In this document: positions 44,195 through 56,985 of the stretch, piece by piece
Layout of the letters: each line of letters starts with the position of its first letter
Numbering within the stretch: position 1 is the first letter of the stretch
NCBI RefSeq assembly: GCF_032884065.1
Contig: NC_088873.1
Span: 26,335,658-26,399,657, forward strand
DNA length: 64,000 bases
Reading direction: 5' to 3'
Source: Artemia franciscana
Taxonomy: Eukaryota > Arthropoda > Branchiopoda > Anostraca > Artemiidae
The notes under the pieces: model-generated
Databases searched by the model: none
What the model was told of the DNA's origin: nothing
Seen by the model: only the letters and a program-made list of their open reading frames with translations
Made by a program: the position numbers and the translations under genes

Positions 44195-46985
44195 CAAAAG
44201 GAAACTATAACTTTCAATCTCTAATCATTTGAGTTTCCTTTGAAGTGTATACGACCACCTCTTCCATGAAAAACCGTTTTTCCCCTGGGCATAAGTTAAA
44301 ACCTTCCTCCAGGCTAAAGGGGAGGCATGTTGAACCCAAGTAGTTTGTCATCTGGTCGTTGGATTATTTCAAACTTAATGGCTATTTCAAAACTTTGATA
44401 AGATACATTTTGGGAAAAAAGGGTGTGGGGGAGATGCCCTCTGATCACTGTTGATGACTCTTAAAAGGTAACTAGAACTTCAAATTTCCGATCAAATAAG
44501 CCATCTTTGAAGTTTATACGACCATTCCTTTCATTAAATCTCAAATATCCCCGGGGAATAACAAACAACAATTGCCCCACGACTCTAGGGGGGGGGGGGT
44601 TGTGTCGACCCTGGAGTGTTCGTTATTTGATCTTAAAAGTACTGTGAACAAAATGGTTTTATCAAAATTTTGATCAGATGTATTTGGGAAATGGAACTTT
44701 GGGGGGAGGGGGTGGATAGTTTCCCTCCAATAACTTTGACTCTTATTAAGGGCACTAGAATTCTGATTTACAGTCGAGTGAGCCCCTCCGAAGTTTATAC
44801 GACCATCCCTTCCATAAAAACCTCACATACCCCTAGAACATAAGTTACAACCCTTCCCCTGGTATCGGGAAGGGGGGGGGGTTCACGTTGACCCCGAAGT
44901 TTTGTTATGTCATCGATTGATTATTCCAAACAAACTATCTCAAAATTTTGATGGGATACATTTGGGGAAAAGACGGTTTGTGTAAGGATATAGATGCCCC
45001 CCGATCACTTTTGACTCATAAAAAGATAAATAGAATTTCCAATTTCTAATTAAATGAGCCACTTGTGAAGTTTATACTACAACCCCTTATATAAAAACAT
45101 AAATGCCCTTGAGGCATAACTTAAAAGACTTGCCCCAAGGATCTGGGGGGGGGTGTGTGTGTGTCGGCCCCAGAGTTTTTGTTATTTAACTTCCGAAGTA
45201 TTCTTAACAGAATGGCTACCTCAAATTTTTATCGGATTGGTGGGGAAAAAAGGGGCACGGGGGGGGGGGGGCAGGGATAGTTTCCCTTCGATCTTTTTGA
45301 CGCTTAAAAAGGGAACTAGAATTTTCAATTTCCAATCAAATGAGCCTCCTCTAAAGTTTACACAGGCACCCCTCCATAAGAACCATACATGCCCCCAGGG
45401 CCAAACCTTACAACGCATGTCTCCGGGCCCTGGGGGGTTGTGTCGACCGTGGAGTTTTGTTATCTGATTTTTGAACTATTTTTAACAAAATGGCTATCTC
45501 AAATTTTATTGGATACATTTGGGGTAAACGGGCGCGGGGGGAGGGGGGCTAGTTGCCCTCCGATTACTTTTGACTCTTAAGAAAGGCACTAGAACTTCCA
45601 ATTTCCAATCGAGTGAACCCCCTCCAAAGTTTATACGACCACTCGCTCCATATGAAGTGCCTCTGAAAAAATACATTGAAACTTTATGGCGTGGGCGGGG
45701 GGCTACTTACCCTCGGATTTCAATTGACTCTTGAAAAGTGAACTACAACTTTCAATTTCCAACCAAATGAGCCCTCTCTAAAGTTTATACGAGCATTCCT
45801 ACTCATTAGAACCATATATGCCCCAGGGCACAACTTACAACGCCTGCCTTCGGGCCCTGGGGGCTCTGTCGACACCGGAGTTTCTGTTATTAGATCTTTG
45901 AACTATTTTTTAACGAAAGCGTTAGTCCAAATTTTTATCTGATAAACTTGCATAAAAGGGTGCATGGGGGTGGGGTAGTCGCCCTCCGATTCCTTTTGAA
46001 TCTTAAAAAGTGAGCTAGAACTTTAAATTTCTAATCAAATGAGCCCTCTCTAAAGTTTATACGAGCATCCTTTTCATAAAAGCCATGTATGCCCCCAGGA
46101 CACAACTTACAACACCTGTCCCTGGGCCCTGGGGGTTGTGTTGACACCAGAGTTTTTGTTATCTGACATCTGAACTATTTTTAACAAAATGGCTACCTCA
46201 AAATTTTATCTGATGCATTTGGGGGGAAAAGGCGTGGGGGGGCTAGTTGCCCTTCGATCACTTTTTATTCTTAAAAAAGGCACTAAAACCTACGATTTCC
46301 ATTGAGATTTCGAATGAGCCCCCTCCAAAGTTCACAGGACCACCCCTTCCATATGAAGTGCCTCTGGAAAAAAATAATACAACATTTGAGCCGAATGACC
46401 TTTACGGTGAAAAAGGGCGCTAGGTCGGCTCGTTTCCCCCCAATATTTTTTTTACTCTTAAGAAATAAACTAGCATTTTAATTTCCAAGCAAATGAGATC
46501 TCAAAATTTTTACCGGATGCATTTAAGGAAAACATGCGCGGGGGGGGGGGGGGGTAGCTACCCTCCGATTACTTTTGACTCTTAAAAAGTGAACTAGAAC
46601 TTTAAATCTCCATTCAATGAGCCCTCTCTGAAGTTTATACGAGCGTCCCTTCTATAAGAACCTAAGAACCATATCCGCCCCCAGGGCCTAACTTACAACG
46701 CATACCCTTCCCCACCCTGGGGGTTATACTGACCCCGAAGTTGTTGTTATACGATATTTGAACTGTTTTTAACAAAATGGCTACCTCAAATTTTTTACCG
46801 GATGTATTTGGTTAAAAAAGGGCGTAGGGGGGGCTAGTTACCCTCCGATCAATTTTGACTCTTAAAAAAGGCACTAGAACTCTGGATTTCTAATCAAATG
46901 AGCCCCCTTTGAAGTTTATGCAACGACCCCTTCTATATGTAGTGCCTTTGAAAAAAAAAGACAAACAAATAATAAAACATTGGAG
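44195..46985 (+). repeat. Satellite-like tandem array, ~275-285-bp units
   Basis: The word AAGTTTATACGACCA or a variant recurs at about 44,241, 44,509, 44,790, 45,067, 45,353, 45,626, 45,778, 46,052, 46,327, 46,629 and 46,910, a spacing of mostly 268-302 bp with one short 152-bp unit. Each unit also has GGCACTAGAACTTCCAATTT, CAAATGAGCCCCCTC, CCCCCAGGGC, TTTTAACAAAATGGCTACCT and G-runs. Units are heavily diverged, so the array is old. The motifs also occur in the foldback arms. Confidence 0.85.
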
Positions 46986-48034
46986 TCGTATAGCCTTTTA
47001 CTATAGGCAACGCCATAACGTTGCCTCTGATACAGCCTATTGTGTGCACATAAATAGTAATACAAAAAAAAAAAAAAAAAAAACAACTTATAAACACATC
47101 CATTACTTAGATGGAATTACGTTAATGAATCAGACCTACGGCATGGGTCGGCCCTGGTTACGCCTATGATTCTCAAAGGGAAACACAGATCTGTTCTGAC
47201 TTCATTCTCTCGTTCGTGTTATTAATTCCTAAAATCAGAATCCTTTAAAATACAGAACTTCATCCATCTCATGCATGTCTCATTGAAACGAAGGTGTGGT
47301 CCTCAGATATACATATAAAATATCCAAAATTACTTATTGCTTCCTTTCATCTGTCTACAATTATGACGAACCCTTGGCTCCGTCAAAGTTGTCACGATAG
47401 AAAACACAAAGCCAATATTGTAAAACACTTAAGTTATTTCAACTTAAAATGTACTGAAGTACAAGACCCAGGTTTTTGAGACATACTTGTGTACAAATCT
47501 CTGAAGATCTTATCAATCAAGAGCTAAGTAAAAAAATAGTGCGTGGAATTCACGAGTAATATTTTCCCACGCATCCTCCAAACAAATCTACTTAGATTTC
47601 ATTTTTTTTTTCAAGCATGAACTACTAAGTAAACCAAGACTCAAGAAATGTATGTTTTGTCCTTTCTTCATCAAATCATTTTCGTTTCCAAGATATATTT
47701 TATGGCAGTCCTGAATCCCCTCAAAAATGCGCCTGCATTGCTATTAATATTGTAATGTTTCAAGGACTTCAAGGACAAAAAAAGTTCTTCTTCACCCAAT
47801 GTTTCATCAGGATTCTCTCGAAATTCATAGATAAATTTCATAGCCTTTTTAATCATACTCCCAACGACATTAGAAATGATAACTAGTTAAGCAAGGGCAA
47901 ATAAAAATATAATGTTAATCTTTTAAATAAAATACGCGCATTATCATTTTTTCAACATATTTTATCTTTTAGGTGCTTACTAAAAAATAAAAGGCATCAG
48001 CTTTAGGAATCAATCCTTTTGATAGGTAAATAAA
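46986..48034. other. Intron sequence with one protein-like small frame
   Basis: A minus-strand frame at 47,671-47,868 (66 codons, ending TGA) reads KKAMKFIYEFRENPDETLGE and SLKSLKHYNINSNAGAFLRG. It is well composed but no family, partner exon or promoter was recognised. A poly-A run lies at 47,063-47,082. The rest is featureless. Confidence 0.35.
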
Positions 48035-49130
48035 CACATGTTTTCAAATGAAAGTAAGGAGCAACATTAAAACTAAAAAGAACATAAATTATTACGTAAA
48101 TGAAGGGAATCATCAATCATTTAAGAATGACTCCTGAAACACAAGGGTCGCTTAAACAAACTTTTATAAAAGTTCGAAAAAAAATGCTAGCGCAAAGAGG
48201 AGGTATTGAGGAGGGGGAGACCCAATCATAAACGTAATAGTTTCTGTTCGTTTTAGGTTTTAACGTTGCTCCTAAATTCAAAAACTTTTTTAAAACTTTA
48301 AATGCAAAAACAAAAAGTTTTTTTTGAAAACTGTTTTTTTTTAATTTTCGATCGTTTTTTAAATAATACTGGGAAGTACAGCTCCCCCTCTATTGAAATT
48401 CCATTCCTCCACATAAAGATCCTCTTACGTAACCCCCACACACACACCAGAAAAATCTCTCTTTCTCACGAAAAACATGTGTTTACTTCCCAACGGCCAA
48501 TACTATATGTAATAACAGGCAACACTCATAGCTTTCAGTCCTTCCCCTGGGGGCTATGGGGGAGGAGGAGGGGGTCAAGTCATCCTCAAAGACATAGTTA
48601 TTAGATCTGTCGACTATGCCGAACAAAATGGCTACCTTAAAATTTTGACCGGATTACTTTGGTAAAAAGGGGCGCAAAAGAATTTGGTAAAAAGTGACGA
48701 ATACTTTTAGTCACTTAAAAAGAGCACCAGAACTTTTGATTTCAGATCAAATGAGCCCTCTACGGATCTTCTAGGATAACTGGTTTGACATGATCACCCC
48801 CTAGAAAAAAAAAATTAACACCTATCTGTGAGCTTGCTTTTGGCAAAACAATACAAATTCTACGTTTTTGTATATAGGAGCTTGAAACCTCTACATTAGG
48901 GTTCTCTGATATGCTAAATCTGATGATGTGATTTTCAATAAAATCACTTGATTTATGGGGGTGTTTCCTTTTCCAAAAAGGGCAAATTTTTTCAGATTCG
49001 TAACTTTTTATTGGTAGCATTGTCCTTGATGAATTTTACACACTTAAAATAAGCATCAAAATTCGATTCTTTTGATATGTCCATTGTTATCAAGACAGTT
49101 TCTTAGAGTTTCGGTTACTATTGAGTTTCG
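48035..49130. mobile_element. Foldback element, copy 3 (centre plus right arm)
   Basis: The central palindrome (AATGAAAGTAAGGAGCAACATTA at about 48,048, answered near 48,250) is followed by right-arm blocks seen in copy 1: TCAAAGACATAGTTATTAG (48,586), AACAAAATGGCTACCTTAAAATTTTGA (48,622, in parts), AAAAGAGCACCAGAACTTTTGA, AATGAGCCCTCT, AGCTTGAAACCTCTAC (48,880) and GGTTACTATTGAG (49,110). The left arm and outermost right end are missing. Confidence 0.75.
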
Positions 49131-50572
49131 GTTACATAAGTGTTAGTAATGGATGCATAACACAAAGATCAAAATTGATCAAAAAAATCTACTTCTGACA
49201 ACACTGCACCAAATAAAAGTGACTCTCGTCTCACAGAAAGTAAAAATAAACAGCACATTTCAGGCTTTTGTCCATCCAGTTAGGGAAAAATGGGCTGACT
49301 TCTTTAGGGTGGTCCATCACAGCAGAAAAGTTCAATGAAGGCTCATTCAAGTCATAACTTGTACCAGATAATTTTGGCACAATTTAGCTAGAAAGTTCTC
49401 TATACGTATTTTTGCAAGCGTCGTCGGTCGATAAAATCGCCAAAATATGTGAAATTAAACAAAAATAACGATATACGGGGCTTTGTCACTGAAATGTTCA
49501 TTTATGTGCACAGAGTAGTGATCGTTTCATCATTTTATTTGGTGACATGGCCCTGTGTCATTTTTCAGCAAATATCTGCCTATTCTTCAATCTATAGCCA
49601 GACACGATACCTAATCTTTTTTGTTTAAATCTGACGAGCATGCGTAAAGATTATGTCAAATTCGTAAACAGTTGTCTAATTCTTATATTACCCAAACTCA
49701 TGGTTTTTATAACTTATTATCTATACTCATTACCAACGAAAAGAGGAAACAAACAGGGGGGGGGGGTAATCTAAAACGGATAAAAGTCTTATCCTCATAA
49801 ACAGTTTTACCCACTTATTTATATTTCCTTTCTTTATGACAAAGCTTTACTAGTCTAAAACATTCTTTAAATAGAATGTACCAAGATTTATGTCCCTCTT
49901 CCCCTGAAAAAAAAAAAAAAAAAATCATAATAACTTTCTATTAGAGGACGGACATACAACAGTACTATAATAGAGTTCTTTCCTTTTGTTAAATGCAGCA
50001 TGTACCGTTATCATATTCTTGTTTCAAGATAAACATATTTCTAGCTTACCAAGGCTATAGACAATGTCCCTTAGCACTTAAATACTAATTAACTATTAGT
50101 TGAGAGAATCTGTGACAGGACTACAGCCCCATATCACAGAATTTGACCTTACTCATCACATAATAGTCAATTCCTCCTTTAAATAGATCAGTTAAAGTTC
50201 AGGGCAGATTACCAACATTGCCACATATATGACCATTTTCTTTTATCTGGCAAAATAGAGATATTAGCTGACAAAAACAAGCCCATTCTTAGCTCCCATT
50301 TTGGATTTAACATCTCAGCAAGGATAATCATAAAAAGTAATATTCAACTGTTGAAGAGATACGTTTCAAGCAACTAACTTTACTATCGGAAGAAACAACG
50401 ATTTAAAAGTGCCTCTCCCGTTTACAATAACAGTTTAGTGCTAGTAAAATCAAAGAGCTAGGAAAGAGGGAAGAGAAAAGTAGAGAAATATCGCCTCTAT
50501 GACTAACAGGGGATCTACCTTTGGATTACAGAAGTTTTTTGACAGAAACACAAGTCAAAAGCTATTCTTAGA
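49131..50572. other. Intron sequence, nothing recognised
   Basis: AT-rich sequence with a G-run (49,755) and poly-A run (about 49,909-49,924). No coding motif. Confidence 0.45.
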
Positions 50573-50960
50573 TTATCAAACTGTTCATCGCAATGAACGG
50601 TAATTAAGGATATGGTTTTTTAGTTAAAAATGAATTATCCGTCAAAACAAATCAGTCTTCTAAAAAAGCAAAATTTTAAGAGGGAGGAAGGTTGATGAAA
50701 ATCCCATCGTCAAATTCAACACATCTGAGAATATACTGGAGATTTTGATCTACAATTTCAGAGATTATGAAATTAAAAATGTTTATTTTTCCCAAAGGAC
50801 GGTCAAAAACGTACATTTACTGGTAGGCCTGCGTCTTCTTATTTTTTTTCATTCATCAGGTGTGGCCATTTCGAATCAACGATTCAAGAATACCACGGAA
50901 GGGATCATTTGAAAGAAAATTTAAAGTTTTAGCGTCCTATTTGAGTCAGCAATCAATTGT
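50573..50960 (+). repeat. Diverged left arm of a foldback element (copy 4)
   Basis: TATCAAACTGTTCATCGCAA matches the outer end of copy 1 (TATCAAACTGTTCGTGGTAA at 5,738). Then come AAAATCCCATCGTCAAATTC and a diverged CCAAAGGACGGTC region, in the same order as the outer third of the arm. The rest is lost. Confidence 0.55.
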
Positions 50961-53900
50961 ATCATAGCAAGTGCCGATTTCCGCCATGTTGTGCCACAGC
51001 CTAACAATTTTGGCCTGACTAGGTTAAAAAAAAAATTGAACGATATTTCTAAGGTGACCAATACTAATTTATATAAAACATAGAGTGTGTGAGATTCCAT
51101 TAGCCAATCAGTCGGTTGGATATCGGATCAGTCAGTTGGTTTTCGAAAGCTCACACATACGTTTTTTCTTTGCTGTTTTTGCGTTTTTCTTTGCTTTTTC
51201 TTTGCGCACATGTCAATTTCTATGCTTAGTTTAGTAAATACACCATGTTTTATCTTATAGCTTGGGATCAAGCTGAAATTTTCAGGAAGTTTTCTTTTTT
51301 AGAGAAGGGGGGGGGCAAGGGGACCTAAATGTTTTGGGGATGGATGAAAACTGGTTGTTCTTCGGTCGTCATGAAATAGCATACACTACAGAGTTTGTTT
51401 TTTTACGCATCTCGTCCGACCAGCTCTTAGGCTAATTGATATAGAAATACCGTACCAACAGCTATTTACATAGAGTTCCATTTTTAAAGGCTACAGTCAC
51501 TATAACCATTTAAGCAGTATAAAAAGCGTTTACACTCACAACAGCTATTAGGCGAGAGGTCAATAGGTGGTATTAGGGATACCCAACAGAACAGGATCAT
51601 AATGATCCCTCCTCTGAACAACATAAGATAAAACATAAAAAGCACAACTCATAAAACCTGAGTAGCCCTGAATGTGGTATTATCCTATTTTAGAGAGCAG
51701 TCAATGGATATTTTTGTGGGAAGAAGCTTCGAAGTGCATTTTGAGATAAAAAAATTTCAGTTCTTCCTGAGAGGTCCTTACGATGAATATTAGTTTTGCT
51801 CTCTTTCTTTCATCGTAAAAACGTGCTTTATCTTATTCAATTCATTAAGAAAAATAATAGTGTTGTAACTGGTAAAATTTGTTACGGTAAAATTAGGTAT
51901 TTTACCGTAATTTTACGGACCCCCGTAAAATTGGTATTATACCTATTTTACCCGTTATTTTACGAGTATCTTTCTATGGATATATTTTACAACGTCTTGC
52001 AATTTTCAGAGCACAAAAGCACAAAGAGGCTAGAAACAAAAAAAAAAAAATAAAAAAATAGAATATGATTTTGTTTTGTGTATAGCTTTGTTCTCCGGCT
52101 TGAAAGGCCGTCTGTCTGACTTAGGTCTCAATGGTGAAATGATAGCTGAAGTAAAATTGCATTAGTTCTGTGAACTGTTAAATACAGAAAGGGTTATAAG
52201 CAGAATTGACATATGAGAAACAAGAACAAAAATTATAAAATTAAATAGCCGAGAAAATTGAGGGTAATGCCAGCCAGCGGACAAAAAAGAACCGAAAATG
52301 ACAGAGGCAGATATTTCGTCAGGGCCTTCCGCGTAGCCGTCTCAAGTGGTCAAAAAAGAAGGTAAACTAACCTTTTGAATTAGCTCTAACTGAGCAGAAG
52401 AAAGACTGAATCAAACAAACCAACCCCGAATAAATGAAAGACTATTAACCAATTGGATTAGGCAAAAATTCTCTGCTTAGTGATTGACTTAGCTTGTCTA
52501 CTGGCCGAATTTTCATTAAAAGTGTGATAAGATGATCTAAATTTAAACTGAAGAAAAATATTATTCGAATCCTTTTATTTTAAGTAATTGTCAATTGGGT
52601 TTATAGGAACATCTCCAGTATCTCTATTTAAAACAAGGTCTCTATGGATTTTAAAAATTTCAATTGCCTTCCTAAAAGAATGTGGGAAGCTATTTGCTTA
52701 TAATTTTGAAGTTACCTCATCAAAATTACATGATCCAGATTTTCAAAAATGTGGAGGGCCAAAGCAATCAATATCCTTATTTTCATTTAAATTTCACATC
52801 TCAGAGAAATCCTGTATTTATACCGTCTTTTCCTCAGGAGCCGGCGTTTACGGCGTTTTGTTTTGAAAGAATCTTCATATAAGTATAGAATTATCTCTAA
52901 TGGAGACAAAATGGGAGGGTGGAGGTAGAAATTGATATATAATCCTCAGAGCCATATCCAGGGCTTTTGTTTGGGGAGGGGGTCTGAACAGGCACGGTCA
53001 CTTGAATCAGGATCTATGTTCGAACGAGAGAAGCCAGATTTGCAAGTAAATCCTGTTGAAGACAGTCTTAATGACCGCGAAAATGAGCGAATCTTCCTCT
53101 ATTATGATCCAATTCTTGGTGAATTAAAGTCATCAAAGCGTTACAATCCTCTTTTTTACTTGTATTCGGTACTTTTATAATAAAAATTAAAAATAATATG
53201 CGTATGATATAAGAAATGTGGTTGAATACGGCTATTTAAATATACAAAGCTATAAGGGTAACATTTCTTAGGTTTAAATGTAGAAAAAATGATTAGCATG
53301 ATTTTACTCCCAAGTAATGGTAAATTTGATTTTTTTTTTCAAAATGGAAGTCCGAAATCCAATTGCAGAGGTTTTACCATAGTCCATGATTACCAAAGCG
53401 ATAAATTAGACAGTTAGTTAAATTGATGAAACTGTAGATAAAGGGGTATTACCTTTTTTAATCCCAGGAAAATTAGAATAGTTAAAAAATTTCATTAAAA
53501 GCTGTAAGTGATGTTTAAAAAGAAATTCTCAAATGGTCTTGTAGCTAGAGGACAATTCTAAAATGTATTTTCTAGGGCTTAGCTTATTGTAACTTGTTTT
53601 ACCAATTTTACTTACCAGGTTTTATTTTACGGTAATTTTATGACACTAAAAATTAATTAAAAAAAATTTTCAAGGGAAATAACGGGCGATATTAAAAATC
53701 TAAAACAAACAAGAAGAAAATTATATAGCCAGTCAAGTACAAAACGAACAAACAATAGCGACCTACTACAAAAGAACAACCCACAAATAAGAGTGCGATC
53801 ACAACCGCCCCCTCCCCAACCGTCCAGAGGCAAAAGTGTCCTTTTAAATCAATTGAAAACGACTTGCTTTCAAGTAGTGTGTTTTATTTGTGTTTTAGCG

Positions 53901-54338
53901 GGATTTTATTTTCATAGCACCAACAAAAGAAGAGAAAATTTTGGAATAAAATCATCAGTGGCTTTCAATTTAGTTTTACTATCTTAAGAGGACAATTTTT
54001 AAACTATTTTTCTTCTGACTCCAATTTCATTAAAAAAAAAATTTGAAAAACACTAATATTCCTAACATTTCATTATAGCACATGAGGATAACACAGCTTC
54101 GTCTCCTACCTAAATTTATTCAAAGGTTTATGTTTTACTCCTTCCCAAGAAGTTTCCTTTTTGTCAATCCTATCTTATGACCTTTTCCTACCCCAATCGA
54201 GGACGTCCTGCTATTCGTTTAACACCAAATGGATTGTGAAAAAGAATGATTTTTTGATATATATCTAGGCCAGAATCCCTTTTTTTCATACTCCTTATTT
54301 GTCTTGACTCCTCTATGGCTGTTCAATTTTACATGTGG
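50961..54338. other. Intron sequence with a hairpin cluster
   Basis: No gene is recognised. The only structured spot is the run of three hairpins at 51,884-51,943 (listed separately). Frames such as 52,588-52,866 and 52,932-53,180 have no motif or splice support. Confidence 0.45.
51884..51943. repeat. Three adjacent hairpins built on TTTTACGG
   Basis: Hairpin 1: ACGGTAAAAT-TAGGT-ATTTTACCGT (51,884-51,908). Hairpin 2: AATTTTACGG-ACCC-CCGTAAAATT (51,909-51,932). Then the short palindrome GGTATTATACC (51,933-51,943). The related words GGTAAAATTTGTTACGGTAA and CCCGTTATTTTACG flank them. Confidence 0.7.
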
Positions 54339-54450
54339 GGAGAATTTTCCAAAGGAGAATTGCCCAAGGGAAATTTTTTCGCAGGGAGTTTTCTGCTGGG
54401 GGGTAGCTTTCCGCTGGGAAATTGTTCGTAGGGGTAATATTTGGAGAGAA
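54339..54450 (-). repeat. 15-bp minisatellite, in frame on the minus strand
   Basis: About seven units of 15 bp (one of 18), variants of GGAGAATTTTCCAAA, GGAAATTTTTTCGCA and GGAAATTGTTCGTAG. On minus they read five-residue repeats like SRKLPAKKFPLGNSPLEN. The open frame is a product of the 15-bp period; no gene context. Confidence 0.65.
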
Positions 54451-54789
54451 CACACCAAATCCCAAGGGGTATAGATCGCCTAGCAAGCAAAGTGTTACAT
54501 AGCAGGAGGGCTTGCCAACTTTTTATCCCTTTCGATTCCTTAAAAGCAAAGTAGAACTTGAACTTTTGACTAAATGAGCCTCCTCCCAAGTTTTCACCAC
54601 TACCCCTTTTTTGAAAATGAGCAGAGATAAAAATTTTAAAATAAATAGTGTATGAGAGAAATATCACCCTTTACTTAGCGGTGACTCTGATGGGCAAGAA
54701 AGAGTCAATGCTTCCTATATGAAACGGAAACACTACAAAGAGATTAAAAATAAACTTTGCAGAGAAATATAAATAATAATTACTATTGT

Positions 54790-56985
54790 ACAATTTAAAA
54801 AAGCTAAGAGCTCATACGGCACTTGTGACGAGGTCGGAAGAGCCAAGAGCTAAGAGCTCATATGGTACTTGTGACGAGGTCAGAAGAGCCAAGAGCTAAG
54901 AGCTCATATGGTATGAGCTCTAGAAAAATCCTAAGAATCAATAGATTGCTATAAAAGTAAAATCAGAGGCTTAATGCCGGTCGGGATTTAAAAAAAGAGC
55001 TCTGAGTCACGAGGTCCTTCTAAATATCAAAATTAATTAAGATCCGATCACCCACTCGAAGTTAAAAATACCTCAATTTTTCTAATTCATCCTCTCCCTT
55101 CAGCACCCCAGATGGTCGAATCGGGGAAAACGACATTATCAAGTCAATTTGTACAGCTCCCTGACACGCCTACCAATTTTCATCGTCCTAGCACGTCCAG
55201 AAGCACCAAACTCACAAAATGGCTGAGCCTCACCACCTAACTCCCCCAAAGAGACCGGATCCAGTCCGGTTACGTCAATCACGTATCTACGACATTTATA
55301 AGCGTTTTCCAAGATTTCGGGTTTCCCCCTCCAACTCCTCCCAATGCCAACAGATCTGGTCGGGATTTGAAATAAGAGCTCTGAGACATGAGTTCATTCT
55401 AAATATCAAATTTCATTGAGGTCCGGTCACTCGTTCTTAAGTTAAAAAATACCTCAATTTTTCTAATTTTTCCAAATTAACAACCCCCAGCTCCCCCAAA
55501 GAGAACTGATCCATACCAATTATGCCAATCTCGTATCTATAACTTGTAGTTATTCTTCCCATCAAGTTTCATCCCGATCTATCCACTCTAAGCGTTTTCC
55601 AAGATTTCTGTTTTCCCCCTCCAATCCTCTAAGTTCCCGGATCCGATTTGAAAATGGAGCATCTGAGACATAAGATTCTTCTATATATAAAATTTCATTA
55701 AAATCCAATAACCCATTCGTAAGATACCTCGATTTTCACGTTTTCCAAGAATTCCGGTTTCCCCCTCCAACTCCCTTCAATTTCACCGAATCTGGTAAAG
55801 ATTTAAAAAGAGAGTTTTAAAGCACAAGATCTTTGTAGATATCAAATCATTAAGATCTGATCACCCGTTCGTAAGTTAAAAATACCTCATTCTTTCTAAT
55901 TTTTCTTTTTTTTACTCCCCCCCCCCCGACTCCACCAAAGAGAGCGGATCCGGTCCGGTTATGCCAGTTACCTATCTTGGACTTGTGAATATTCTTTCCA
56001 CCTAGTTTCATCCTGATCTCTCCGCTTTAAGCGTTTTCCAAGATTTCCGAACCCCCCCCCCCATAATGACACTGGATCCGGTCGGGATTTAAAATAAGAG
56101 ATCTGGGTTTCAAGGTCTTTCTAAATATAAAATTTCATTAAGATACGATCACTCTTTCGTCAGTTAAAAATGCCTCATCTTTTCTAAATTTTTAGGATTA
56201 ACCCACCCCCCCCCAACTCCCCAAAAGAGATCAGATTCGTTTCGGTTATGTAAATCCCGGATCTAGGACTTGTGCTTATTTTTCCCACCAAGATTCACCC
56301 CGATCCCTCTACTCTAAGCATTTTCCAAGATTTTAGGTTCCACCCCCCCAGCTTCCCCTTCACCAGATCCAGTCAGGATTTAAAATAAGAGCTCTGAGAC
56401 ATGATATCCTTCCAAAAATCAAATTTCATTAAAATCCGATCACTCCTTCGTAAGTTAAAAATACCTCATTTTTTATAATTTTTCACCACAACAGAGCAGA
56501 TCCGTTCCGGTTATGTCGATAACGTATCTACGACTTCTGCTTATTTTTCCCACCAAGTTTCATCCCAATCCCTCCACTCTAAGCGTTTTCCAAGATTTTA
56601 GGTTCCCCCTCTAACTCCCCCAATATCACCAGATCAGGTCGGGATTTAAAATAAGAGTTCTGAGACACGATATCCTTCCAAAAATCAAATTTCATTAAGA
56701 TCCCATCACCCGTTCGTAAGCTAAAAATACTTAATTTTTTCTATTTTTTCCGAATTAACCGGCCCCCCACTCCCCCCCCCCCCCAGATGGTCAAATCGGA
56801 AAAATGACTATTTCTAATTTAATCTGGTCTGGTCCCTGATACGCCTGCCAAATTTCATCGTCCTAGCTTACCTGGAAGTGCCTAAAGTAGCAAAACCGGG
56901 ACAGACCGACAGACAGACAGACCGACAGAATTTGCGATCGCTATGTGTCACTTGGTTAATACCAAGTGCCATAAAAACCACTCAC
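54790..56985. mobile_element. Composite ~295-bp-unit element, copy 2
   Basis: Same layout as 28,050-30,335. An AGAGCTAAGAGCTCATATGG start is preceded by two extra 45-bp repeats (54,803-54,900). Units follow with the GATCCGATCACCC-type word at about 55,039, 55,418, 55,704, 55,857, 56,142, 56,433 and 56,700, then the end with ACAGACAGACAGACCGACAG, GCGATCGC and the hairpin CACTTGGT-TAAT-ACCAAGTG (56,949-56,968) plus CCATAAAA. The unit spacing pattern, including one short interval in the middle, parallels copy 1. Confidence 0.75.

Noticed and set aside
45153..45580. Frames of 63-104 codons in the array
   Set aside because: They arise from repeat units and G-runs and are not conserved between units.
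44195..46985. CRISPR-like array
   Set aside because: Units are about 280 bp and diverged throughout with no short identical repeats or unique spacers; this is eukaryotic satellite-like DNA.
54219..54667. Minus-strand frames with LPPSRKLP repeats as a gene
   Set aside because: The frames are set by a 15-bp minisatellite and have no start context, homology or splice support.
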